A stretch of DNA of 8,869 nucleotides from an uncultured Lachnospiraceae bacterium (lineage in GTDB: Bacteria; Bacillota; Clostridia; Lachnospirales; Lachnospiraceae): assembly GCA_902782815.1 (NCBI GenBank), contig CACZOS010000396.1, forward strand, positions 1-8,869. The letters run 5' to 3'. A model generated the notes under the pieces. That model did no database searches and was not told the origin of the DNA. It was given only the letters and a program-made list of their open reading frames with translations. This document shows, one piece after another, positions 1 to 6,085 of this stretch; position 1 is the stretch's first letter, and each line of letters starts with the position of its first letter. The position numbers and the translations under genes are program-made.

Positions 1-900
1 AGTGGCATCAAAGCCGTTGATGGCAAGAAGATCCAGGATAACGTAAATACAAAGGGCAAGAGCTGCCACAAATCCCGGGAAGAAGTAAATGATCATCATG
101 AAAAGGGAAACCAGACCCAGTCCGATGCCGCCTGCCACCAGTGAAGTCCGGATGGCATCCTGACCCAGTTTGGCGCTGACCACATTGGAGCGGATTTCCG
201 TCAGGGTCAGGGGAAGGGCACCGATACGGATGGTCGAGGCAAGCTGGGATGCTGTCTCGAAGCTTTCCATATTTTCGATCACACAGTTACCGTCGGTGAT
301 GGCGGACTTGACCGTGGGAGCACTGACCACCTCACCGTCATAGATAATGTAAATAGGCTTATTGATGTTGGCTGCTGTTGCGGTGGCGAAGGCCTTGGCT
401 CCTTCCTCGTCCATGGTAAGCTTCACCACGTAGTTCTTCATCCCGTTCTCTTCCTGGGTGCCGGCTTCGGCACTCTTGATATTGGAACCGGTGAGCACCA
501 CGGACTGGTCCTCAAGCCTGAACTCCAGGTCACCCGGTTTTCCCAGTTCCTCCAGGATGGTATTGGCGTCGGTCACGCCGGGGATCTCCACAGTAATGTT
601 TCTTGAGCCTTCTTTGTATACCTCGGATTCCGTGCTGTAATTTTCCACACGTTTCTGAAGTTTGTAGATAGTGTCGTCCACGTCGGTGTCAGACGGGTTT
701 TCGTCATTGATCTGGTAGGTGATACTCACACCGCCGGCAAGATCCAGACCCAGCTCGATATTTTTTGCCGATCCCTTGTGCTGTCTGCCAAGACCGTTGG
801 CAACCGTGTACGCACAGAATATGGTGACAATAAGAACTGCAAGGATCGTCATGATCGCTCTCTGTCTGGGATTGGTCTTATTGCTGCGTTTCTTTGCCAT
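1..900 (-). CDS. secD: Protein translocase subunit SecD (N-terminal 300 residues, cut by window edge)
   Basis: SecD is a membrane subunit of the SecDF-YajC complex that uses the proton gradient to help pull proteins through SecYEG. Translation from ATG at 900 gives 300 uninterrupted residues that run off base 1. A basic N terminus (MAKKRSNK) is followed by a first membrane helix at about residues 15-36 and the family motif GLDLAGG at 51-57. A large periplasmic/extracytoplasmic-type domain fills about 60-235, including the P1-type stretch ending in RIGALPLTLTEIRS. LGQDAI near 245-250 leads into two hydrophobic segments at about 254-296, the start of the RND-like membrane domain. An AAGGGAG ribosome site lies 9 bases before the ATG, inside the end of the upstream maturase gene. 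Only 3 bases separate the two genes, so they are probably co-transcribed and coupled. Whether this is a separate SecD or a SecDF fusion cannot be seen here. Confidence 0.96.
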   Translation of the reverse strand, partial: MAKKRSNKTNPRQRAIMTILAVLIVTIFCAYTVANGLGRQHKGSAKNIELGLDLAGGVSITYQINDENPSDTDVDDTIYKLQKRVENYSTESEVYKEGSRNITVEIPGVTDANTILEELGKPGDLEFRLEDQSVVLTGSNIKSAEAGTQEENGMKNYVVKLTMDEEGAKAFATATAANINKPIYIIYDGEVVSAPTVKSAITDGNCVIENMESFETASQLASTIRIGALPLTLTEIRSNVVSAKLGQDAIRTSLVAGGIGLGLVSLFMMIIYFFPGFVAALALCIYVILDLLAINGFDAT

Positions 901-903
901 GTT

Positions 904-2262
904 CTAATTCTCCCTTTCTTCGGCCAAAGCTGCTTTGATCATGATGGCGCATTCGACACGTTTCCGCTCCATCTCACAGCTAAGATCACAGGCCTCATTA
1001 ATATCTCCATGGAATTTCCATGCATTGGCAGCGCATCCGCCGCTGCAGTAAAATCTTGCAAAGCACTCTCTGCATTTTTTCTTTGTATATACATTACATG
1101 CCCGGAAAGAAGAGCAGATATCCCGGCGGTCGATTCCATGAAATACATCTCCCACCCGGAATTCCTCCTCCCCCACGAACTGATGACAGGGGTAGAGGTC
1201 TCCCTGGGGGGTAACCGCAAGGTATTCTGTCCCGCTGCCGCAGCCCGACAATCTCTTGGCCACACAGGGGCCTCCGGTAAGGTCTATCATAAAATGGAAG
1301 AAATTGAAGGGTCTCCCCTCCTTCTCCCTGCGGATGATTTCTCCGGCTATCTTGTCATATTCCCGGAAAATGACAGGAAGGTCTTCTTCTCTGATGGAAT
1401 AGGTTTCCTCGGGAAGTCCCACCACGGGTTCCATGGAAATCTGTTCAAATCCCAGATCAGCCAGATGGATAACATCTTCGGAAAAGTCCAGATTGCGTCT
1501 GGTAAATGTTCCCCGCACATAGTATCTCTTCTGGTTTCTTGATTGGGCAAAAGAGAGGAATTTGGGAAGAATAACATCATAACTGGGTTTTCCTCCCCTG
1601 GTGGGCCGCATGTAATCGTGGACTTCCTTTCGGCCGTCGATGCTCATGACCACATTGTCCATCTCCCGGTTGCAGAATTCCATGATCTCATCATTGACCA
1701 GGAGGCCGTTGGTGGTGAGAGTAAAGCGGAAATGCTTGTCATGCTTCTTTTCCAATTCCCGTCCGTAGGCCACGATCTCCTTTACCACCTGAAAATTCAG
1801 GGTAGGTTCGCCTCCGAAGAAATCCACCTCCAGATTACGTCTGTTCCCTGAGGATGCCACCAGAAAATCCAGGGCCGTCCTGCCCACTTCAAGACTCATC
1901 AGGGACCGGGATCCTTTATACTCTCCCTCCCCCGCGAAACAATAGCGGCAGGCGAGATTACAGTCATGGGCGATATGCAGGCATAGAGCCTTGACCACGG
2001 TCTTGCGGTTATTGACCTCCTCAATGTAATCCCGGTAGGTATCCTCCGTAAAAAGGAGTCCTTCTTTGATCAGTTCCTCAACTTCGGCACAGGCTTCCCC
2101 GATCTCCTCCGGTCCATAGGGAAGTTTTTCCTTCATGGTTTCCGGATCGACCTGTCGGTATAAAGAGATCACATCATAGGTGACATCATCAACAACATGA
2201 ACGGCACCGCTGCAGACGTCCAATACAATATTATAACCGTTGTTTTTATATTGATGAACCAT
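904..2262 (-). CDS. scfB: SCIFF peptide maturase, radical SAM/SPASM thioether-forming enzyme
   Basis: Predicted to install Cys-Thr thioether cross-links in the SCIFF peptide encoded just upstream (ranthipeptide pathway; CteB and Tte1186 are characterised relatives). It is 452 aa from the chosen start. Residues 1 to about 85 look like a RiPP recognition element (winged helix; YNIVLDVCSGAVHVVDDV). The radical SAM CxxxCxxC is C101/C105/C108, followed by the SAM-binding GGEP at 150-153. The C-terminal SPASM domain has cysteines at 341, 359, 397, 400, 406, 410, 425 and 429, enough for two auxiliary 4Fe-4S clusters. I chose ATG 2262 because AAAGGA sits 10 bases upstream and family members begin with a similar M-(V/I)-H motif. 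A TTG at 2301 would add 13 residues but has a poorly placed ribosome site. Position 17 is Cys; from memory Asn is common there. Gene symbol is the family name used for SCIFF maturases. Confidence 0.95.
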   Translation of the reverse strand: MVHQYKNNGYNIVLDVCSGAVHVVDDVTYDVISLYRQVDPETMKEKLPYGPEEIGEACAEVEELIKEGLLFTEDTYRDYIEEVNNRKTVVKALCLHIAHDCNLACRYCFAGEGEYKGSRSLMSLEVGRTALDFLVASSGNRRNLEVDFFGGEPTLNFQVVKEIVAYGRELEKKHDKHFRFTLTTNGLLVNDEIMEFCNREMDNVVMSIDGRKEVHDYMRPTRGGKPSYDVILPKFLSFAQSRNQKRYYVRGTFTRRNLDFSEDVIHLADLGFEQISMEPVVGLPEETYSIREEDLPVIFREYDKIAGEIIRREKEGRPFNFFHFMIDLTGGPCVAKRLSGCGSGTEYLAVTPQGDLYPCHQFVGEEEFRVGDVFHGIDRRDICSSFRACNVYTKKKCRECFARFYCSGGCAANAWKFHGDINEACDLSCEMERKRVECAIMIKAALAEEREN

Positions 2263-2272
2263 AAAACGGCTG

Positions 2273-2278
2273 TCCTTT
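2273..2278 (-). promoter_or_regulatory. Ribosome binding site of the SCIFF maturase
   Basis: AAAGGA, 10 bases before ATG 2262. It supports this start over the in-frame TTG at 2301, whose only purine-rich element (AAAGGA) ends just 3 bases before the TTG. Confidence 0.6.
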
Positions 2279-2319
2279 CTTCTATACTGTCTTTCTCCCA
2301 ATCATCCTTTATCACACAT

Positions 2320-2349
2320 ATAGGGTGAACAGAGATCTGTTCACCCTAT
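2320..2349 (-). promoter_or_regulatory. Strong hairpin between SCIFF precursor and maturase genes
   Basis: A perfect 14-bp inverted repeat (ATAGGGTGAACAGA, 2-base centre, TCTGTTCACCCTAT) lies in the 147-base spacer, 60 bases after the precursor stop and 57 before the maturase ATG. In RNA the effective loop is about 4-6 bases. No U-run follows on the minus strand (next bases ATGTGTGAT), so it does not look like a standard intrinsic terminator. Likely roles, by inference, are protection of the short precursor mRNA's 3' end, an RNase processing point, or partial termination so that peptide is made in excess over enzyme. Confidence 0.75.
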
Positions 2350-2409
2350 TGCAAGCATATCTTTCAGGAAAGGTACACAGACAACCCTTTCAAGTCAGCA
2401 TCCTGCGAA

Positions 2410-2559
2410 TCAGTTTTTCTCGTTCTCACAAGTCTGATTGCCGACAGTACAGGATGTCTTACATGCGGACTGGCAGGATGTCTGGCATTCTCCGCATCCG
2501 CCCTTACACATGGTGCTGCCGTATGTTTTATTGCCCGTAAGTGTTTTTACACGCTTCAC
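2410..2559 (-). CDS. scfA: SCIFF ranthipeptide precursor (49 aa, seven cysteines, GTG start)
   Basis: Substrate of the downstream radical SAM maturase. The translation is 49 aa from GTG 2559 to TGA 2410. It has a leader with the family-typical start MKRVKTLTGNK, then a cysteine-rich core: CGECQTSCQSACKTSC at residues 22-37, then TVGNQTCE at 38-45 and a polar tail. The six family cysteines are 22, 25, 29, 33, 37 and 44; an extra one is present at 18. AAGGAGG lies 7 bases upstream of the GTG. The frame opens at a TGA only seven codons before, and no in-frame ATG exists until residue 17, so GTG is the only sensible start. Family knowledge: SCIFF peptides are nearly universal in Clostridia and receive Cys-to-Thr thioether links; roles in signalling have been proposed. 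Position between yajC and secD matches the known family neighbourhood. Confidence 0.95.
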   Translation of the reverse strand: MKRVKTLTGNKTYGSTMCKGGCGECQTSCQSACKTSCTVGNQTCENEKN

Positions 2560-2566
2560 AATAACG

Positions 2567-2573
2567 CCTCCTT
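2567..2573 (-). promoter_or_regulatory. Ribosome binding site of the SCIFF precursor
   Basis: A perfect AAGGAGG, 7 bases before the GTG at 2559, which decides this non-ATG start. It lies inside a six-codon ATG...TGA mini-frame (2575 to 2555) whose stop overlaps the GTG as GTGA. Confidence 0.85.
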
Positions 2574-2585
2574 CATCTCAATATA

Positions 2586-2640
2586 CTCGGAAATGTCCTA
2601 TGCCGACATCTCAACATTTAGTATAGCACAGATTTCCGAG
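2586..2640. repeat. 9-bp inverted repeat flanking the SCIFF promoter -10
   Basis: CTCGGAAAT at 2586-2594 and its exact complement ATTTCCGAG at 2632-2640, 37 bases apart. One arm lies between the -35 and -10 boxes and the other just downstream of the expected transcription start, so a transcript from this promoter holds only one arm. It could be a paired operator, or a hairpin only in read-through mRNA from yajC. A smaller 5-bp stem (ATGTC/GACAT, 2593-2609) sits in the predicted 5' UTR. Confidence 0.5.
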
Positions 2641-2649
2641 AATCCGCAA
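2620..2649 (-). promoter_or_regulatory. Predicted sigma-A promoter of the SCIFF precursor (extended -10)
   Basis: TGC-TATACT at 2628-2620 is an extended -10 with five of six consensus bases. A weak -35 TTGCGG lies at 2649-2644 with an 18-base spacer. Transcription would start near 2613, leaving a 5' UTR of about 53 bases. It lets the precursor be expressed independently of tgt-yajC. Confidence 0.6.
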
Positions 2650-2652
2650 CCA

Positions 2653-2976
2653 TCATTCTTCTTCTGTTCTGGCATAATCCGGTTTTTCCACTGCCTGGAT
2701 GGATTCCCTCTGCATGGGGATACGGCAGTTGCGGTTATTACCGAATTCCACGATGACTGTATTGTCCATGATGTCGATGATCACGCCATAGAAACCGCTG
2801 GTGGTGAGAACACTGTCACCCGGCTTCATGGAAGCATATAATGCCTCTCTCTGTTTTTTCTCCTTGCCGCTTGGACGGATGGTCAGGAAATAGATCATAC
2901 CGCCGAAAAGAACGACATAGAAGAGGATCATCGTTATTGCACCGCTGGAAAAAACATTTGATAACAACATATTCAT
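2653..2976 (-). CDS. yajC: Preprotein translocase accessory subunit YajC
   Basis: Small single-span membrane protein that associates with SecDF at the Sec translocon. The 107-aa length is typical. One hydrophobic helix spans about residues 14-33, ending in the family-typical IRP (33-35) and a basic KEKKQRE cytoplasmic turn. The conserved MKPGDSVLTTSGFYGVI follows at 50-66, then a VIVEF strand region and an acidic tail. GGAGGAG at 2985-2979 lies very close to ATG 2976 (4 bases from GGAGG) and better spaced for a second ATG at 2970 (10 bases), so the true start may be two residues shorter. It lies 35 bases after tgt and is followed by the SCIFF promoter; together with secD it brackets the SCIFF pair with Sec genes. 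Confidence 0.95.
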   Translation of the reverse strand: MNMLLSNVFSSGAITMILFYVVLFGGMIYFLTIRPSGKEKKQREALYASMKPGDSVLTTSGFYGVIIDIMDNTVIVEFGNNRNCRIPMQRESIQAVEKPDYARTEEE

Positions 2977-3004
2977 TACTCCTCCAAATGAAAATAACTC
3001 TCGG

Positions 3005-3021
3005 GGAAGACTCAGTCTTCC
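3005..3021 (-). promoter_or_regulatory. Small hairpin over the tgt stop codon
   Basis: GGAAGACTGAGTCTTCC is an 8-bp inverted repeat around one central base, with the tgt TGA in its middle. An RNA stem of about 6 bp with a 5-base loop is possible. There is no U-run directly after it, so it is at most a weak attenuator or processing structure between tgt and yajC. Confidence 0.3.
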
Positions 3022-4145
3022 GGTGTAGAAAATCCTTCTAGTGTGGATTTTTTAAACGCTTTAAACCGGTGTTCTTCAATAGCCCTGCGGATATCCTCCA
3101 TAAGGTGATTATAATAGTAGAGATTATGAAGAACACAGAGCCGCATGCCAAGCATCTCTTTCGCCTTGAGAAGATGCCGGATATAAGCTCTGCTGTAAGA
3201 ACGGCAGGCAGGACATCCGCACCCTTCTTCGATGGGACGTGGATCCAGCTCGAACTTCTTATTAAAGAGGTTGATCTTTCCATGCCTGGTGTAGACATGA
3301 CCGTGTCTTCCGTTCCTGGAAGGATAGACGCAATCGAAGAAATCGATTCCCCGGTCAACGGCCTCCAGGATATTGGCAGGCGTCCCCACACCCATAAGGT
3401 AAGTGGGTCTGTCCACCGGAAGATGGGGTACTGTCACATCCAGAATATGATACATCTCCTGGTGGGTCTCACCTACGGCGAGTCCTCCCACCGCGTAGCC
3501 GTCAAGTTCCAGCTCGGAGATCCTTCTGGCATGGTCGATCCGTATATCGTCATAGACCGCGCCCTGATTGATGCCGAAAAGCATCTGGCGGGGATTCACG
3601 GTACCCTGTTCCCCGTTAAGCTCTTCAAGCCTGGTTCTGCATCGCAGAAGCCAGCGGGTGGTCCGGTCAACGGAGTCACGTATATATGTCTTGTCCGCCT
3701 TACTGGGAGGACACTCGTCAAAGGCCATGGCGATGGTAGATCCCAGATTGGACTGGATCTTCATACTCTCCTCCGGCCCCATGAAGATATGATGCCCGTC
3801 GATATGGGACTGAAAATAAACCCCTTCCTCCTTTATTCTCCGGAGACCCGCCAGGGAAAACACCTGAAAGCCTCCCGAATCGGTAAGAATGGGCCTGTCC
3901 CAGGCCATGAAGCGGTGAAGGCCTCCGAATTGCCGGATAAGCTCATCCCCGGTACGAACATGGAGATGATAGGTATTGGAGAGTTCAACCTGGGTTCCGA
4001 TCTCCCTGAGATCATCCGTGCTGACCGCCCCCTTGATGGCACCCACAGTGCCCACATTCATAAAGACCGGTGTTTCGATGATCCCGTGTACCGTATCCAG
4101 GCGTCCTCTTTTTGCCATTCCATCTCTGGTGATCAAGGTATACAT
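3012..4145 (-). CDS. tgt: Queuine/preQ1 tRNA-ribosyltransferase (tRNA-guanine transglycosylase)
   Basis: Exchanges guanine-34 in the GUN anticodons of tRNA Asp, Asn, His and Tyr for preQ1, the committed insertion step of queuosine synthesis. The 377-aa length is normal and the frame is intact. Visible signatures are RGRLDTVHGIIETPVFMNVGT near the N terminus and TDSGGFQVFSL at 88-98 with base-binding Asp89. FFDCVYPSRNGRHGH at 269-283 carries the predicted nucleophile Asp271. The zinc site is C309, C311, C314 and H340 (CxCxxC...LHN). The start ATG 4145 has AGGAG 5 bases upstream. A promoter in the gap behind aroC serves it, and yajC follows 35 bases later. A tgt-yajC-secD order is common in bacteria. 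queA is not present in this window. Confidence 0.97.
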   Translation of the reverse strand: MYTLITRDGMAKRGRLDTVHGIIETPVFMNVGTVGAIKGAVSTDDLREIGTQVELSNTYHLHVRTGDELIRQFGGLHRFMAWDRPILTDSGGFQVFSLAGLRRIKEEGVYFQSHIDGHHIFMGPEESMKIQSNLGSTIAMAFDECPPSKADKTYIRDSVDRTTRWLLRCRTRLEELNGEQGTVNPRQMLFGINQGAVYDDIRIDHARRISELELDGYAVGGLAVGETHQEMYHILDVTVPHLPVDRPTYLMGVGTPANILEAVDRGIDFFDCVYPSRNGRHGHVYTRHGKINLFNKKFELDPRPIEEGCGCPACRSYSRAYIRHLLKAKEMLGMRLCVLHNLYYYNHLMEDIRRAIEEHRFKAFKKSTLEGFSTPED

Positions 4146-4174
4146 AGGAACTCCTCACTTTACATACGACGTAT

Positions 4175-4203
4175 ATTCTATCATAAGAAATGAGAATGTA
4201 CAA
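4175..4203 (-). promoter_or_regulatory. Predicted promoter of tgt-yajC
   Basis: Extended -10 TGA-TAGAAT (4183-4175; five of six consensus) with -35-like TTGTAC at 4203-4198 and a 17-base spacer. It fills almost the whole 58-base gap after the aroC stop. No terminator is visible after aroC, so tgt may also receive read-through. Confidence 0.6.
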
Positions 4204-5313
4204 CTAATTTTTCCAGCGCCGGTAAAAATCCTTTACCCTGTCCAGCCTGGATGACATATTCACCAGGAGACGGTCCAGGATAACGCAGGCAGCCATGGTT
4301 TCCACCACCACCACCGCCCTGGGTGCGATCACCGGATCATGTCTCCCCTCTATACGGATCTTTGCCGGTTTACCTTCCCGGTCCACGGTTTCCTGTTCCA
4401 GGGCAATGGAGGATACGGGCTTGAAAGCCGCCCGGAAAACAATGTCCGATCCGTCGCTTATCCCGCCCAGGATTCCACCTGAACGATTGGTTTTTTTCCG
4501 GATGATCCCACCTCTGTTTTCAAAAGGATCGTTCTGTACAGATCCGGTGGAAAGGGCAGCGTCGAACCCGTCTCCTATTTCAAATCCCCTGACCCCGCCG
4601 ATGGACAGGATTCCCCGTCCCAACAAGGCACTGAGCTTATCAAATACCGGATCGCCAAGGCCAGCGGGAACACCGCGGATCAGGCACTCCACCACCCCGC
4701 CCAGGGAATCTCCCCGGCTCCTGTATTCATCAATCAGGGAAAGTGCCATGGCTGCCGCTTCCTTATCCGGCATAAAGAGGGGGTTCAGATCCCTCTCTTC
4801 CGGGGAAAAGCAGCCCGGGTCCACCGAGATATCCCCGATGGATCTGGTGTAGGCAAAGAGACGGATTCCCATCTCCTCCAGCACCCTGGCGGCAACTGCC
4901 CCGCCGGCTACCCGGGCAAGAGTCTCCCTTCCGGAAGCCCTGCCTCCGCCGCGGTGATCTCTGAACCCGTATTTGGCGTCATAACAAAAATCCGCATGAC
5001 CTGGCCGGTAGATTTGTTTCAGGGCATCATAGTCCCCGGGGCGCTGGTCTTTATTTTTTACGAAAAGACTGATGGGAGTTCCTGTGGTCTTCCCCTCAAA
5101 GACGCCTGACAGGATCTCCACCAGATCTTCTTCTCTTCTTTCTGTATGATAAGGGGATCCGCCCGGTCTTCTCCGGGCAAGATAGCGATTGATATCCTCC
5201 TCGCAAAGGGGCGTGCCTGCCGGGCAGCCCTCCACCACCAGGCCGATGCCTATTCCATGGGATTCGCCCCAGGTGGTGATCCGGAAAATCGTTCCAAAAG
5301 CAGAACCTGCCAT
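4204..5313 (-). CDS. aroC: Chorismate synthase
   Basis: Last step of the shikimate pathway: anti-1,4-elimination of phosphate from 5-enolpyruvylshikimate-3-phosphate to give chorismate, needing reduced FMN; cytosolic tetramer. The 369-aa protein is full length. Conserved elements are FRITTWGESHG at 10-20, RPGHAD at 103-108, the Gly/Arg-rich RDHRGGGRASGRET at 118-131, RGFEIGDGF at 242-250, NRSGGILGGISDG at 276-288 and GRHDPVIAPRAV at 323-334. AAAGGAG lies 6 bases before ATG 5313. It sits 18 bases after rsmE, so it is probably co-transcribed with prmA-rsmE although it belongs to aromatic amino acid synthesis. No other shikimate gene is in view. I see no T-box or attenuator. Confidence 0.97.
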   Translation of the reverse strand: MAGSAFGTIFRITTWGESHGIGIGLVVEGCPAGTPLCEEDINRYLARRRPGGSPYHTERREEDLVEILSGVFEGKTTGTPISLFVKNKDQRPGDYDALKQIYRPGHADFCYDAKYGFRDHRGGGRASGRETLARVAGGAVAARVLEEMGIRLFAYTRSIGDISVDPGCFSPEERDLNPLFMPDKEAAAMALSLIDEYRSRGDSLGGVVECLIRGVPAGLGDPVFDKLSALLGRGILSIGGVRGFEIGDGFDAALSTGSVQNDPFENRGGIIRKKTNRSGGILGGISDGSDIVFRAAFKPVSSIALEQETVDREGKPAKIRIEGRHDPVIAPRAVVVVETMAACVILDRLLVNMSSRLDRVKDFYRRWKN

Positions 5314-5331
5314 CTTCGGCTCCTTTCTTTA

Positions 5332-6078
5332 CTAATCCTCTTCCAGAAGATACATGAGTATGGAGAGGACAGTCATCCCCGCAGTTTCCGTACGGAGGAT
5401 CCGGTGTCCCAGGGTGACCACTTCCGCGCCTGCCTCCCCTGCCTTCCGGACTTCTGCCTCATCAAATCCTCCCTCGGGGCCGATGAAGATCCCTACAGAG
5501 CCTTTTCCCCTTATGGACTGGAAAACCTCCCGGGTATGGGCGATTCCTCCGGCCTCCTCATAGGGAAGGAGAATGGCGTCCAGACAGGACGCATCTTCAA
5601 CAGCCCGGGAGAAAGAAATGACTTCCGTAACCCTGGGGATATGGTTTCTCCCGGACTGACCTGCCGCGCTCATGGCGATGCCGTTCCACCGGTCCACCTT
5701 CTTCTTCTGTCTCTTTTCATCCAGTCTGACCACACTTCGCTTCATGGAGACAGGCACGATTCTGTCCACACCCAGCTCTACGGCTTTCTGGATGATCCAC
5801 TCCATCTTGTCTCCCTTTGGGAGCCCCTGATAAAGGGTGATCCTGCAGGGCAGCTCCCTGCTTTCCCCGTCGATATCCTCAATCCCGGCCAAAACCTCCC
5901 CGGGAAGGATCTCTTTGATACGGCAGAGGTAGTTCCTGGAATTTTCCTGACAACAGAGACGGATCTTTTCCCCCGGTTTCATCCTGAGAACATTGACTAT
6001 ATGATTTAAGGTTCCGGGATCCTGGATCCGGATCCCGTCCTCCCTGATCTCATCCGCCTTGATAAAAAACTGATGCAT
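5332..6078 (-). CDS. rsmE: 16S rRNA (uracil-1498-N3)-methyltransferase RsmE
   Basis: SPOUT-class, SAM-dependent enzyme that methylates N3 of U1498 in helix 44 of 16S rRNA on the 30S subunit. The 248-aa length fits the family. An N-terminal PUA-like domain fills about residues 1-72. The SPOUT domain follows, with QGLPKGDKMEWIIQKAVELG at 84-103, AGQSGR at 139-144, FIGPEGGFDEAEV at 198-210 and the knot-forming LGHRILRTETA at 223-233. It starts 7 bases after the prmA stop. Only a weak GGGGA lies upstream, within the prmA end, so translation is probably coupled to prmA. The pair prmA-rsmE is a common arrangement in Firmicutes, usually right after dnaJ as here. Confidence 0.96.
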   Translation of the reverse strand: MHQFFIKADEIREDGIRIQDPGTLNHIVNVLRMKPGEKIRLCCQENSRNYLCRIKEILPGEVLAGIEDIDGESRELPCRITLYQGLPKGDKMEWIIQKAVELGVDRIVPVSMKRSVVRLDEKRQKKKVDRWNGIAMSAAGQSGRNHIPRVTEVISFSRAVEDASCLDAILLPYEEAGGIAHTREVFQSIRGKGSVGIFIGPEGGFDEAEVRKAGEAGAEVVTLGHRILRTETAGMTVLSILMYLLEED

Positions 6079-6085
6079 AGACTAT

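Noticed and set aside
778..1542. 254-codon plus-strand frame
   Set aside because: Antisense to secD and the SCIFF maturase, with no homology I recognise.
2263..2301. TTG start at 2301 giving a 13-residue longer maturase
   Set aside because: Its ribosome site is too close to the TTG, and the residues do not resemble family N termini; ATG 2262 is better placed.
2368..2391. GAAAGG/CCTTTC 6-bp inverted repeat after the SCIFF gene
   Set aside because: Short stem, 12-base loop and no U-run; likely chance next to the much stronger hairpin at 2320-2349.
3069..4193. 374-codon open frame on the plus strand
   Set aside because: It is antisense to the complete, motif-bearing tgt gene, shows no recognisable domain, and is a by-product of that gene's codon composition.
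5146..6009. 287-codon plus-strand frame across aroC and rsmE
   Set aside because: Antisense to two clear genes and across their junction; no recognisable protein features.
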